Shown here piece after piece: positions 40,934 through 50,261 of a stretch of DNA of 64,000 bases; positions within the stretch are counted from its first letter, which is position 1, and each line of letters starts with the position of its first letter. A program made the position numbers and the translations under genes. The notes beneath the pieces were generated by a model. The model made no database searches and was not told the origin of the DNA. It saw only the letters and a program-made list of their open reading frames with translations. Origin of the DNA: Alphaproteobacteria bacterium (lineage in GTDB: Bacteria > Pseudomonadota > Alphaproteobacteria > Micropepsales > Micropepsaceae); NCBI GenBank assembly GCA_021325375.1, contig JAJPHG010000026.1:1-64000 (forward strand), written 5' to 3'.

Positions 40934-43900
40934 TGGCATAGTTCGCGATATTCAAGCCGGCATAGCAGCCGGCTTTAGAGGGCAATTGCTAGCGCGGGGT
41001 CAGGCTCGTGCGATGATTTGGCGAGACGGAGAACTTCCAGAGGGTGCGCCACCGTTCTCCCCGCTCCTGAGCTACGACCTATTATCTTACGGCTATTCCC
41101 TACTCAACATGAGTGTGCGGTTACTAGAACTTGGGGGTGATCCGAGTACGGCACGGTCGGGCTTTGAGCACGCAGCAAGCGCAATTGAATCGGCGGTTGT
41201 GCGCGGCGATGTTTCTGAAAGCTCGTGGGCATTTCACAACGTACTCGCGGCTGCTGCTTATCATTTGGCACGCTTTTCTGCACGCGCCTATTCGCTCCTA
41301 CACCCTATATTGGACGGGGCGAATGTATCGGACGTCGAACGCTCGCTGGCTCTGCTAGTCACCCGAGACATAGACGGACTGAACGATCTCATTGTGAGGT
41401 GGAAAAAGAGTGGAAGTGGGTCAGATGAGTCAATTTCGAGTATGTTGGAGTCGTGGGACGCGGCCCCAGATGGCGCGCCACCCGTTAATGAGGATGGGGT
41501 TCCGCATATATACGAAGCAATAGAACTCGCCATAGTCGACAATTTTCACTCGGGAATCGCCACCTTCCTTCTTGCGTTGGAAAGAGGCGACAACGATCTC
41601 ATCGCAGCCGCTACGTCTCTTCTTCGCAGTGGGTTAGAATCCTCAGCCGAATTCAATTTTGTTCCTCTTTGGTGGACTCATCGTCTGGCAATCCATCTAA
41701 TTGGAGATCTATGGGCTGCCAGCTTCCACGTACGACTGCCTAGTGCGCCGTCTGGCCAAGAAGGTGAGACCGAATGGTGGCGACTACGCCAGTTATTTAT
41801 CTCTCTGTTATATCGGCGAAAAAAATCCGAGATTGAATTGTGGCCATCCCAGCTTGATGCGGCATCTCGCGCGGTAAATCTACAGGACGACTTGGTCGTA
41901 TCGCTGCCCACTAGCGCCGGAAAGACAAGGATTGCGGAACTAGCTATTTTGCGTTGCCTAGCTGCCGGAAAGCGCGTCGTCTTTGTGACGCCTCTGCGTG
42001 CATTATCGGCACAGACAGAAGTTGGCTTACAGCGCACATTTCTCTCGCTCGGAAAGTCAATATCCACCTTGTATGGGAGCATAGGTACTAGTGATTTCGA
42101 AGACGATGCGATGAGGAAGAAAGACATTGTAGTCGCAACACCAGAGAAGCTCGACTTTGCCTTGCGCAGCGATGCGTCCCTTTTGGACGATGTCGGTCTT
42201 GTTGTGCTCGACGAAGGCCATATGATCGGCCTCGGTGAGCGAGAGGTTCGATACGAAGTTCAGATTCAGCGCCTCCTTAGAAGAGCCGACGCAGCTTCAA
42301 GACGTATCGTTTGCCTTTCTGCTATTCTCCCGGACGGCGAACTGCTTGAAGACTTTGTGAAGTGGCTTACTTCAGATAAGCCCGGGGGCGCCATCAAAAG
42401 CGATTGGCGGCCGACTCGACTCCGATTTGGAGAAATAGTGTGGAACGGGGCCGCCGCGCAGCTTAATCTTCAGGTAGGAGACGAAAGGCCGTTTGTACCG
42501 AAGTTCCTTGAAGCGAAGCTGCCGCCGGTTGGTCAGCGTAGAAAGTTATTTCCCTGCGATCAGAGAGAGCTGTGCCTCGCTACAGCGTGGCGTTTGATCA
42601 GCGACGGTCAATCGGTGCTAATCTTTTGCACGTTAAAAGCGTCAGTTGAGCCTTTCGCGGACGCCATTGTGGACCTCAACCAGCGTGGAGCGCTTCCGTC
42701 CATACTGGATTGCAGCGAACAGAAGCTAGCGACTGCGCTGCAAATAGGCAGAGAATGGCTTGGCGAAAATAGTAACATCCTAAAATGCTTAAGACTAGGA
42801 GTGGCGATCCATCACGGCTCTCTGCCGACTCCCTTCCGGAAGGAAGTTGAGCGGCTCCTGCGCGATGGAGTGCTGAAGGTCACAGTATCATCTCCCACAC
42901 TAGCGCAAGGTCTCAATCTCTCCGCGTCGGCACTCATTTTTCACTCGCTTACACGCAACAGAGAGGTAATAGAACACTCTGAATTCAAGAACGTTATTGG
43001 GCGAGCTGGCCGCGCCTATGTTGATGTCGAAGGCCTAATTCTTTGCCCGATGTTCGACGATCACGCCAAGCGGCAGGCAAATTGGAAAACCCTAACTTCG
43101 AAAGACGCGAGTCGCTCAATGGAAAGCGGCCTTGTCAGGCTTGTGATCACACTCTTGCTTCGTATGCGTGCGAAACTTGGTGGAGACACCAACTTGTTGA
43201 TGAATTATGTGATGAACAATGCGGCGGTGTGGGATTTCCCGATCATTTCACAGGAAAAGGCGGAGTTTGCCCAGATCGAACAAAATCGTTGGAACAATTT
43301 TCTGACGAGCCTTGACACGGCCGTGCTCAGTCTTGTGGGCGAAGACGACTTTCCTGTCGGCGACATCGCCGAAAAGCTCGACGAGGTTTTGACCTCCTCT
43401 CTTTGGGAGCGGTCTCTAGCTCGGCGAACGGAGCCGACGCAAAAGCTCATCAAAGCTACACTAGAAATGCGTGCGAAGCATATTTGGACTCATTCAACCG
43501 GGATTGGACGAAGAAGCTACTTCCTGGCTGGCGTAGGGTTAGACACAGGATTGAGGTTGGACGCCGTCTCGCAAGTGGTATCTATCTTACTCATCCGGGC
43601 GAATGGTGCCGTGCTCGTCGGAGACAATGACGCGGCGATAGATGCGTTCACCTCGATCGCTGAAATTCTTTTCGCTATCCCACCATTTGTTCCGGACAAC
43701 TTACCGGGAAATTGGAGAAACGTTCTAAAGGCGTGGCTTTTGGGTAGCCCAATAGCCGAATTTGCACAGGGCAATGAAGAACAAGTCCTTCGATTTGTCG
43801 AAAACGGGCTGATTTATCGGCTGGCATGGGGCATGGAGGCTGTCCGGGTTCGAGGGTTGGCGGTGAGCGACGACCTTGGAGATGGATTGACGCTCAGCGA

Positions 43901-44417
43901 CTATGAGCTCGGCTGCGCTGTTCCGGCTGTCGAGACAGGAACGCTCAGCCGGTCAGCAGCGGTGCTTATGCAGGCTGGGTTCAATTCTCGACTAGCGGCG
44001 ATTTCGGCTGTGGAACAAACGAAAGCGACGTTTCTTAATAGCAGGGAACTATACGCATGGCTTCGCTCGCAAGAGATTGAAAAAGTGAGTGCAACGGACA
44101 AGTGGCCGACCACAGAAACCGCAGAAATGTGGAAAGCATTTCGGGGAACATTTTCGGTAGAAAAAACAAAAGTATGGAAGCATCAAGCTTTCACGGTAAA
44201 GGTCGATCTGACGAAGCCATTTGAAATTACGCCGGGACAACCCTTTAGGGTTGGTGGAGAAGACGGCACTGAGTTGTTAAGCGCGACTTACGGTCCAGCC
44301 GGAACGCTGTGCAGCGCGGTTAACCCTGGACGTGCAGGCCTGCTTGTGGCGGTCGCGCAGGACGCTCCTAACATCCGGCTCGACTATTACGGTCCTGAAG
44401 ACCTCTTCGCTGCTTAA
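40917..44417 (+). CDS. hamB: HamB, superfamily 2 helicase of Hachiman system
   Basis: The 1166-residue protein has an N-terminal helical region (to about 300), then an SF2 helicase core: Walker A PTSAGKTRIAE (about 328-338), Ia VFVTPLRALSAQ, DEGH motif II (near 431), III CLSAILPD, and C-terminal RecA motifs with IGRAGRAYV (near 694). A long C-terminal extension follows. This size and gene order fit HamB, which senses DNA ends or damage and releases HamA. It overlaps hamA by 17 bases; base composition is poorer in GC than flanking chromosome. Confidence 0.88.
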   Translation: MANTIDGIVRDIQAGIAAGFRGQLLARGQARAMIWRDGELPEGAPPFSPLLSYDLLSYGYSLLNMSVRLLELGGDPSTARSGFEHAASAIESAVVRGDVSESSWAFHNVLAAAAYHLARFSARAYSLLHPILDGANVSDVERSLALLVTRDIDGLNDLIVRWKKSGSGSDESISSMLESWDAAPDGAPPVNEDGVPHIYEAIELAIVDNFHSGIATFLLALERGDNDLIAAATSLLRSGLESSAEFNFVPLWWTHRLAIHLIGDLWAASFHVRLPSAPSGQEGETEWWRLRQLFISLLYRRKKSEIELWPSQLDAASRAVNLQDDLVVSLPTSAGKTRIAELAILRCLAAGKRVVFVTPLRALSAQTEVGLQRTFLSLGKSISTLYGSIGTSDFEDDAMRKKDIVVATPEKLDFALRSDASLLDDVGLVVLDEGHMIGLGEREVRYEVQIQRLLRRADAASRRIVCLSAILPDGELLEDFVKWLTSDKPGGAIKSDWRPTRLRFGEIVWNGAAAQLNLQVGDERPFVPKFLEAKLPPVGQRRKLFPCDQRELCLATAWRLISDGQSVLIFCTLKASVEPFADAIVDLNQRGALPSILDCSEQKLATALQIGREWLGENSNILKCLRLGVAIHHGSLPTPFRKEVERLLRDGVLKVTVSSPTLAQGLNLSASALIFHSLTRNREVIEHSEFKNVIGRAGRAYVDVEGLILCPMFDDHAKRQANWKTLTSKDASRSMESGLVRLVITLLLRMRAKLGGDTNLLMNYVMNNAAVWDFPIISQEKAEFAQIEQNRWNNFLTSLDTAVLSLVGEDDFPVGDIAEKLDEVLTSSLWERSLARRTEPTQKLIKATLEMRAKHIWTHSTGIGRRSYFLAGVGLDTGLRLDAVSQVVSILLIRANGAVLVGDNDAAIDAFTSIAEILFAIPPFVPDNLPGNWRNVLKAWLLGSPIAEFAQGNEEQVLRFVENGLIYRLAWGMEAVRVRGLAVSDDLGDGLTLSDYELGCAVPAVETGTLSRSAAVLMQAGFNSRLAAISAVEQTKATFLNSRELYAWLRSQEIEKVSATDKWPTTETAEMWKAFRGTFSVEKTKVWKHQAFTVKVDLTKPFEITPGQPFRVGGEDGTELLSATYGPAGTLCSAVNPGRAGLLVAVAQDAPNIRLDYYGPEDLFAA

Positions 44418-44524
44418 GCTCTGGGTCGAATCAGGACTTTAGTTCGAGCGTGTGTGTGCGCCGCGCTGGGATGGGCAATCCAATACTTGTCACCTTCAAC
44501 CGTGAACAGAATACGGCAAATTGT

Positions 44525-45820
44525 TCACCGTTTAACGAGGATTCCAGGACGCCGAGGATGGCTTGTAGGGGTGGGAGGAGTTGGCGCGGACCCGGAAACC
44601 TTGAACTCCAACACCTCACCTTTGGACACTTGTGCCTCACAATGCTTCGCCCAGGCTTGCATTAGCTTCTGTCGTTTTTCGAACAGATCACCCCGCCGAT
44701 AGGCCGCTTCAACTTTGTCCGCGATAGCGTGTGCGAGCGCCATCTCGGCCACGTCGCGTGGGAAGTTTGTGCGCTCGGCAGCCCAGTCGCGGAAGGTCGA
44801 GCGGAACCCGTGCGCCGTAATATCCCGGCGTCCCATGCGGTCCAGGACCGCGAGCAACGCCATGCTACTGAGAGGTTTGTCTTTCTTCGGACCTGGGAAC
44901 ACAAGATCGCCCTGTCGGACCTCTGCCATCTGCGTCAGGATATGGGTGGCCGGGCGCGATAGCGGGACGCGATGCTCCCTGCCCGCCTTAATCCGGCTGG
45001 CCGGAACGGTCCAGATCGCATTTTCAAGATCGAATTCATCCCAACGCGCGCCCAGCACTTCGCTGGTCCGGGCGGCCGTGAGGATTAAGAACTCGAAAGC
45101 CTGGGACGCAACGCCTTCGTGTCCTCGCAGTGCGGATAGGAATGCACCGACTTCCGCGTATGGCAGAGCCGGGTGATGTTTGACCTTGCGCACCTTGGAT
45201 CGCTTGGCCAGCAGGTTCTCCAGGTGACCGCGCCAGCGCGCCGGGTTCTCGCCCTGGCGATATCCGGCCGTAGTCGCCCAATCCAGGATGCGCTCGATCC
45301 GACCGCGTAACCGGCTGGCCGTCTCGGTCTTGGTCTTCCAGATCGGCTCCAGGACCCGCATGACGAGCGCGAGGTCTACGTCCTGCACCGGCACATCCCC
45401 GAACACTGGCCCCGCATAGGTGTCGAGCGTGGCCTGCCATTGCGTGCCGTGCTTCTCGTTCTTCCACTCCGGCCGATGGCTTTCGATGTACTGCAGGGCG
45501 CAGTCCATGAACGTCCTGGACGACCGTGGACCGATCCGCGCCTTCAGGACTGCGCTGTCGCGGGCTGCAATCGGATCAACGCCCGCGAACTTGAGACGAC
45601 GAGCCTCTGCGGCCTTCTCGCGGGCCTCGGCCAGTGACACGACCTGCAACGGGCCCAAACCCATCTCACGGGCGCGACCCGCCAGCATGTAGCGATAAGT
45701 CCAGGACTTCGATCCCGACGCGCCGACTTGAAGATAGAGCCCGCCGCCGTCGTGATGGAGGCCGGGCAGAGTCAGCCTTGCCGCTCCCAAGGCGGATAGT
45801 CTGTTGATGCTCCGCGCCAT
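44525..45820 (-). CDS. int: P4-type tyrosine recombinase, island integrase
   Basis: The 431-residue protein has an N-terminal DUF4102-type arm-binding domain (LSALGAARLTLPGLHHDGGGLYLQV...SWTYRYMLAGRAREMGLG), a core-binding domain (about 105-190) and the catalytic domain with TAARTSEVLGARWDE (Arg), HRVPLS, ITAHGFRSTFRDWA (HxxR) and ALAHAIADKVEAAYRRGD (His, Tyr). P4-type integrases insert into tRNA 3' ends, here tRNA-Ser. It reads inward from the right border, its start 154 bases from attR. Confidence 0.95.
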   Translation of the reverse strand: MARSINRLSALGAARLTLPGLHHDGGGLYLQVGASGSKSWTYRYMLAGRAREMGLGPLQVVSLAEAREKAAEARRLKFAGVDPIAARDSAVLKARIGPRSSRTFMDCALQYIESHRPEWKNEKHGTQWQATLDTYAGPVFGDVPVQDVDLALVMRVLEPIWKTKTETASRLRGRIERILDWATTAGYRQGENPARWRGHLENLLAKRSKVRKVKHHPALPYAEVGAFLSALRGHEGVASQAFEFLILTAARTSEVLGARWDEFDLENAIWTVPASRIKAGREHRVPLSRPATHILTQMAEVRQGDLVFPGPKKDKPLSSMALLAVLDRMGRRDITAHGFRSTFRDWAAERTNFPRDVAEMALAHAIADKVEAAYRRGDLFEKRQKLMQAWAKHCEAQVSKGEVLEFKVSGSAPTPPTPTSHPRRPGILVKR

Positions 45821-45822
45821 CC

Positions 45823-45846
45823 TCTACCCATGAACCGACCCACGAA
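45823..45846. repeat. Right inner border repeat of the island
   Basis: 24-bp copy (TCTACCCATGAACCGACCCA plus CGAA) of the left inner repeat at 32432-32455, immediately upstream of the integrase start, so likely an integrase-binding or autoregulatory site. Confidence 0.75.
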
Positions 45847-45973
45847 CGCGTCGTGGATTGACGGACACGCCGAAGGACGTGTCAGCACCGAACATGGAAA
45901 GAATCCCAGTGTTTGCAAGCTCGCGGTTGCGAGGTAGGACAAGTGTGGACAGCCTCGGACGGGACTTTTTTTG

Positions 45974-45988
45974 CCTCCCTGTCCGCCA
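45974..45988. other. attR
   Basis: Right copy of CCTCCCTGTCCGCCA. The sequence before it does not resemble the rest of a tRNA, as expected for the displaced 3' end. Confidence 0.88.
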
Positions 45989-46041
45989 CCCTACGCTCCG
46001 AGGGAACTCAGGAGGTCTATGGCGGTTGTCGCATTGTCACC

Positions 46042-47172
46042 CTACTCGGGCGGCTCAAAACGTATCATTCCCCCCAATTTCCTGGGCCCCGACGGCCAAG
46101 CAAGCTCATTGCGCAGCTTATTGGAAACATGATGCTTGGCCCAATCATGTCCCTCCAATACATCGAGAATGTAGAGCACGTCGGAAACGGTAGCCGTGTA
46201 TTTTTCCAAATCAACTGTGCCAACATCGACCTTGCCGCTGTGAGCGACTCTGTTTCGGATTTCGACAAGCTCTTGAACTGAATTGAGGGTACGTCTTAGC
46301 TTTTGCCAGAAATCAACATCGGTTCCACGCGCTTTGTGAATTGAAGGGACATAGTCTCGGAGCATTTTGTGAACTGGCGGTGACGGAATTTTCTCCATGA
46401 GCCATGACGTATCAGGTACAATTCGACTTATATGAGACTTCACGCCTACCTCTAGCGCAGTTGCTAACATCAAAAGTCCGCTACGCGACGATGAACGACC
46501 AAGGTTGACCGCCTCTCTTAGAAGTTGATGTCCAAGAAGTTCATTCGAGTTTTCCAATTCCCAAACTTCGGCGAAATCGGCCTCTCGCTCCGAGTTCCAT
46601 TGTATGCCAGCGGTGAATGTTGAGGAGACATCCACATACGGCTCAGAAATCGCGCGATAAATCTCTCCGGAGACCTTCCAATACAGGAAATCGTATTGAA
46701 CCGGATCATGGGAAGCTCCGATATTCTGTCTCCAGCATAGAAGCGAGATGAACCTGTCTATATCGCTTCGTAATTTCTTACGAGCCGCAAGGCATAGATC
46801 TTGTAAATCTTTGGGATACAATTTGAACGCAGGACCATAGTTCTCTGCAATGTTTCCTTGCTTATCAATTACCTCCTTTCCGTAAGCAAAATGAGGCAAT
46901 GGAATTGGATTTGGCCCATATTGCCTGAACTGACCATGCCCGAGCCCATCTACAAATTCGACCTGCTCATTTGTGGCGGCCAGGCTAGTCGTCGCTTTCC
47001 AAACGAGTTCGTCACCGGGCCCAGGCGTGTTGTTGCCGCCTGCCGGGCCCACGCCGATTTCGATCGGACGGCTACCACTTGATCGGAAAAGACCTCGATA
47101 CTGGTTCAGACCAAACTTGACGCCCGTGGTTCTTGCATGAAGCAAGAAGTTTATCTTTGCGTCTGCGCTCAT
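46042..47172 (-). CDS. Hypothetical protein with HEPN-type RNRVAH motif
   Basis: The 376-residue protein is soluble, with a variable N-terminal part and a helical C-terminal half. Residues 306-311 (RNRVAH) fit the Rx4H motif of HEPN domains, framed by helices (ELVEIRNRVAHSGKVDVGTVDLEKYTATVSDVLYILDVLEGHDWAKHHV). HEPN proteins are often RNases in toxin or phage-defence contexts. The gene lies just beyond attR and is AT-richer than the next chromosomal gene, so it may be part of another accessory insertion. No partner gene is adjacent. Confidence 0.65.
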   Translation of the reverse strand: MSADAKINFLLHARTTGVKFGLNQYRGLFRSSGSRPIEIGVGPAGGNNTPGPGDELVWKATTSLAATNEQVEFVDGLGHGQFRQYGPNPIPLPHFAYGKEVIDKQGNIAENYGPAFKLYPKDLQDLCLAARKKLRSDIDRFISLLCWRQNIGASHDPVQYDFLYWKVSGEIYRAISEPYVDVSSTFTAGIQWNSEREADFAEVWELENSNELLGHQLLREAVNLGRSSSRSGLLMLATALEVGVKSHISRIVPDTSWLMEKIPSPPVHKMLRDYVPSIHKARGTDVDFWQKLRRTLNSVQELVEIRNRVAHSGKVDVGTVDLEKYTATVSDVLYILDVLEGHDWAKHHVSNKLRNELAWPSGPRKLGGMIRFEPPE

Positions 47173-47214
47173 GATCAGCCCAAAGCCAAGCAGATCGACG
47201 TCACCGCAGTCGAC

Positions 47215-48147
47215 TCAACCATACCGCGTCGCCATCGACCGGACCGTCTCTCCAAACTCCGCCATCGTCTCGGAGATGATCCGGGCTACGGGCTTGACGC
47301 TGTCGATGCGGCCGGCGACCTGGCCCGAGAGCGCGATCGAGGCCTCCATGTCGCCGCCGAAATAGAGATCCAGCGCGCTGCGGAACTCGCCCATCACGTT
47401 CTGCGGCGGCTCCTTCTCGAAGCGCGTGGTCTTTTCGGTGCGCAGCGCGCGCAAGGCCGGGCCGGGGCCGAAGCGGTTCAGGAACACGGTGTCGGTTTCC
47501 TGGGCCTTGAGGATCGCGTTCTTCCAGTTCTCGTGCACCGGCGATTCCGCCGCGGAGACCATGCGCGTGCCCATCTGGATGCCCTCGGCGCCGAGCGCGA
47601 AGGCGGCCGCCATGGTGCGTCCGTCGACCATGCCGCCGGCCGCGATCACCGGCACCGCGACCTTCTCGCAGACCAGCGGCAGCAGCACCATGCTCGCCAC
47701 CTCGCGCGGGTTCTTGAAGCCTCCCCCTTCGCCGCCCTCGACGACGAGGCCGTCGACGCCGCACTCGACCGCGCGCAACGCCGTCTTGAGCGAGGGCACG
47801 ACGTGGAAGACGGTCAGCCCCGCTTCCTTCAGCGGTCCCACGATCTTCTGCGGATCGCCGGCCGAGGTGGTGACGAACTTCACGCCCTGGTCGATGATGA
47901 ATTGCACGATCCCCGGATCGCGCACGAAGGCGAGCGCGACGTTCACGCCGAAAGGCTTGGTCGTGAGCTTGCGCATCTCCTCGATCTCGCGCTTCACCGC
48001 GTCGAGCTCGCCGGACGAGGTCTCGATGATGCCCATGCCGCCGGCGTTCGACACGGCGCTGGCCAGCCGCGAGCGCGCGATCCAGCCCATCGGCGCCTGC
48101 AGAATCGGATATTCGACGCCGAGCAGCCCGGTGATGCGGTTCTTCAT
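47215..48147 (-). CDS. Nitronate monooxygenase-family flavoprotein
   Basis: The 310-residue protein is an FMN TIM barrel of the NMO/FabK-like group: YPILQAPMGWIA at the start, VVEGGEGGGFKN, the phosphate-binding VPVIAAGGMVDGRTMAAAFALGAEGIQMGTR. It oxidises nitronates such as propionate-3-nitronate, or acts as an enoyl-reductase-like enzyme; the sequence does not decide. The ATG at 48147 overlaps the stop of the upstream PI-PLC-like gene as ATGA, so it is co-translated with it. Confidence 0.9.
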   Translation of the reverse strand: MKNRITGLLGVEYPILQAPMGWIARSRLASAVSNAGGMGIIETSSGELDAVKREIEEMRKLTTKPFGVNVALAFVRDPGIVQFIIDQGVKFVTTSAGDPQKIVGPLKEAGLTVFHVVPSLKTALRAVECGVDGLVVEGGEGGGFKNPREVASMVLLPLVCEKVAVPVIAAGGMVDGRTMAAAFALGAEGIQMGTRMVSAAESPVHENWKNAILKAQETDTVFLNRFGPGPALRALRTEKTTRFEKEPPQNVMGEFRSALDLYFGGDMEASIALSGQVAGRIDSVKPVARIISETMAEFGETVRSMATRYG

Positions 48148-49229
48148 TCGAGCTTGCCCTCGCATTTCGCGCGCACGGGATTGCAGGCCGCGATCACGCC
48201 GCCCGGCATGCGCGCGACGTAGGACCCGAAGCGCGGATCGGGCTGCATGTAGTCGGTGGAGATGTACTGAGCACCGGACTTCAGCGCGGCGTCGCGGCGG
48301 CGCGGGTCGTTCTTGCGCGCCTCGGCCGTGTCGGCGTCGGCGCGGGTGCGCACCAGGAAGCCCTCTTTCACCATCGCGGCGATGTGCGCCGTGTCGGTGA
48401 GCGCCTCATTCAAAGTCATGTATGCCGCGGCGGGCGAATCTTCCGGCGCGTTGACGAACAGGACGCGGCCTTCGAGCGACCGGCGGCTACCCTGATAGAG
48501 CGCGATCTTCCCGCCGTCCTCGTCCAGCGCCAGGATGATCTTGCCGCGCGAGGCCTTGAGCGTCGGCCAGCCATGCGCGAGCACGGCTTCGCGCAAGGTG
48601 GGATAGGCCCCCTGCACGTCGTCGGGCGTGACCAGGTCCGCGGGCCGCAGCACGGCGCGGATCTCGGCGTCGAGCGCGTCGAACGCGGCGACATCGAACT
48701 TCAGCGCCTGGGTGGTGCCGGGCAGCGAATCGTCCTTGGCGTTGAAGGTGACGAGGATCGGCACGTGATCGGGATGGGCGCGCGACCAGGCTTTGAGGAT
48801 CGCCAGACAATCGTGCAGCGTCACGCAGCTCGAGCGGTAATCGAAATCCTGGAAGTGCAGGACCTTGAAGCCCGGCTTCGACATGTACTGCGAATAAGCG
48901 TCCGGCACCGTCTCGCCCACGAGCGGCGGGCCCAACGGATGCGCGAACAAGCCGCCTTTGGGATCGTAGGCGACGTCGAGCTCGATGGCGCGGGCGCCGT
49001 CGCTCAGTTGCTCCGACAGCGAGAGGGGGTGCGCATAGTCGAGCCCGGGCGCGACCTGCGGCGCCTTCTCGGTGAGGAACGCGAACAGCTTGGGATCGAT
49101 CGCCTGCTTGTAGCTGTTATGCGTGCCGACGGTCGTGATGTCGTTCAGATGGACGTCGCCGTCCGGAGTCCCGGCCGCGCAACCCGCGAGCAACATTGCC
49201 GCAACGGCAACGATGGAAATGCGCTCCAT
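48144..49229 (-). CDS. PI-PLC-like phosphodiesterase lipoprotein
   Basis: The 361-residue protein has a lipoprotein signal (MERISIVAVAAMLLAGCAAG) and a phosphatidylinositol-phospholipase-C-like TIM barrel: DITTVGTHNSYKQAI (catalytic His), GARAIELDVAYDPKGGLFAHPLG (metal/acid cluster and second His), ILVTFNAKD and ISTDYMQPDPRFGSYVARMPGG. This is the bacterial Ca2+-dependent phospholipase C type. It presumably acts on lipid or phosphodiester substrates in the periplasm. Coupled to the NMO gene downstream. Confidence 0.85.
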   Translation of the reverse strand: MERISIVAVAAMLLAGCAAGTPDGDVHLNDITTVGTHNSYKQAIDPKLFAFLTEKAPQVAPGLDYAHPLSLSEQLSDGARAIELDVAYDPKGGLFAHPLGPPLVGETVPDAYSQYMSKPGFKVLHFQDFDYRSSCVTLHDCLAILKAWSRAHPDHVPILVTFNAKDDSLPGTTQALKFDVAAFDALDAEIRAVLRPADLVTPDDVQGAYPTLREAVLAHGWPTLKASRGKIILALDEDGGKIALYQGSRRSLEGRVLFVNAPEDSPAAAYMTLNEALTDTAHIAAMVKEGFLVRTRADADTAEARKNDPRRRDAALKSGAQYISTDYMQPDPRFGSYVARMPGGVIAACNPVRAKCEGKLE

Positions 49230-49288
49230 ACCGACCCTCCTGCCCGCCGTCTTCATAGCAAGCAGGAGGCATGGCCGACAATCGCGGC

Positions 49289-49462
49289 CTAAGTCACACG
49301 CCGTCCCACGGCGATGCCGGCGACGAGCAGCACGACGAAGATGACCATGAACACGAAGAACAATATCTTGGCGATCTCGATCGAGGCGCCTGCGACATTG
49401 GTGAAGCCCAGCACCGCGGCGATGAGGCCGACGACCAGGAATATGAACGCCCATCTGAGCAT
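49289..49462 (-). CDS. DUF1328 small membrane protein
   Basis: The 57-residue protein is a full DUF1328 (YtjA) protein: [49 protein letters not shown], two membrane helices with a short loop. The ATG at 49462 is chosen since the family starts at MLRWA. Often induced under envelope or other stress, function unknown. Single gene. Confidence 0.9.
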   Translation of the reverse strand: MLRWAFIFLVVGLIAAVLGFTNVAGASIEIAKILFFVFMVIFVVLLVAGIAVGRRVT

Positions 49463-49529
49463 GCGAATCTCCAAACGCGTCAATCCCACCGTAAACGCGG
49501 GAGAAGCGCGTGGAGTTCCATGCCCCACC

Positions 49530-49568
49530 CAATCGTCATGGCCGCCCTCGTGGCGGCCATGACGATTG
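49530..49568. terminator. Perfect 17-bp hairpin
   Basis: CAATCGTCATGGCCGCC and GGCGGCCATGACGATTG with loop CTCGT. It lies just past the stop of the Mla operon and resembles, without matching, the ends of the composite repeats (GTCATGGC). Confidence 0.7.
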
Positions 49569-49574
49569 TGGAGA

Positions 49575-50261
49575 TCAGTGCTTCTTGTGCTTCACCACCG
49601 GTACCGGCGCGGGTGCCGGCTCCGGAGCCGCGCGGCCGGGCGCTGCAAGCGCCCAGTTGACGATCTCGGAAAAGACCTGGCCGAGCGCCGTGTCGAAGGC
49701 ACGTACGACCTCGGGCACGGAATTGGCGCTCGCCGTGATCTCATGCACCGAATTGAGGCCCGACATGATCTCGCGGCCGCGCGTGGGCGCGAGCTTGGCC
49801 TCGATGCGCACGCGCACCGTGGGGATCCCGTCGGGCACGGTATAATGCGCCTGGAAGTCGCGGATCTCGGCCTCCAGGAAATAGTCGGCATGGAAGCCCG
49901 CCGTGTCGGAGGCGACGGCGTCGATGCGGCCGCTCTCCTCGAACGCCTCCACCAGCGCGTTCTGCACCAGCACCGGCAGGTGATCGGTCCACTCCGAATT
50001 GGCGTAGTAGTCGATCGAGCCGTCGGCCAGGATCAGCGCGATGCGCGCGCTGTCGAGATGCTGGGAGTCGATCGTGGTGCCGATCGCGAGCGAGAAATCG
50101 ACCTTGGGCCCGGCCGTCGACGCGCCGCCCGTGGGCGCAAGCGGATAAAGCTGCTTGGGCGTCGCGGTGGGACCGATCAGATCGCTGCAGCCGGCAAGCA
50201 CGAGGGCCGCACTGCCCAGAAGGACGGCACGGCGGCTGGAATGCGGAAGTTCTTTGGTCAT
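49575..50261 (-). CDS. ABC-type transport auxiliary lipoprotein of the Mla/MCE system
   Basis: The 228-residue protein has a twin-arginine-like lipoprotein signal ([19 protein letters not shown]) and the PqiC-like ABC-transport auxiliary domain ([63 protein letters not shown]). It ends in a Pro/Ala-rich HKKH tail. Last gene of the operon, its ATG overlapping the mlaD stop. It probably links the MCE ring to the outer membrane. Confidence 0.9.
   Translation of the reverse strand: MTKELPHSSRRAVLLGSAALVLAGCSDLIGPTATPKQLYPLAPTGGASTAGPKVDFSLAIGTTIDSQHLDSARIALILADGSIDYYANSEWTDHLPVLVQNALVEAFEESGRIDAVASDTAGFHADYFLEAEIRDFQAHYTVPDGIPTVRVRIEAKLAPTRGREIMSGLNSVHEITASANSVPEVVRAFDTALGQVFSEIVNWALAAPGRAAPEPAPAPVPVVKHKKH

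Larger units (their letters stand above)
32365..45988. mobile_element. tRNA-Ser-integrated genomic island with Hachiman defence genes
   Basis: A 15-bp direct repeat, CCTCCCTGTCCGCCA, occurs at the 3' end of tRNA-Ser (32365-32379) and at 45974-45988. A P4-type tyrosine integrase gene lies just inside the right repeat. A second near-perfect 24-bp direct repeat lies just inside both ends. The 13.6 kb between holds regulatory genes, cargo, IS remnants and an anti-phage system, with lower GC in the centre (notably 36.5-44.4 kb) than the flanks. No conjugation or phage structural genes are visible. Confidence 0.9.

Noticed and set aside
32494..45820. Prophage
   Set aside because: No capsid, terminase, portal, tail or lysis gene; integrase plus cargo fits a genomic island.
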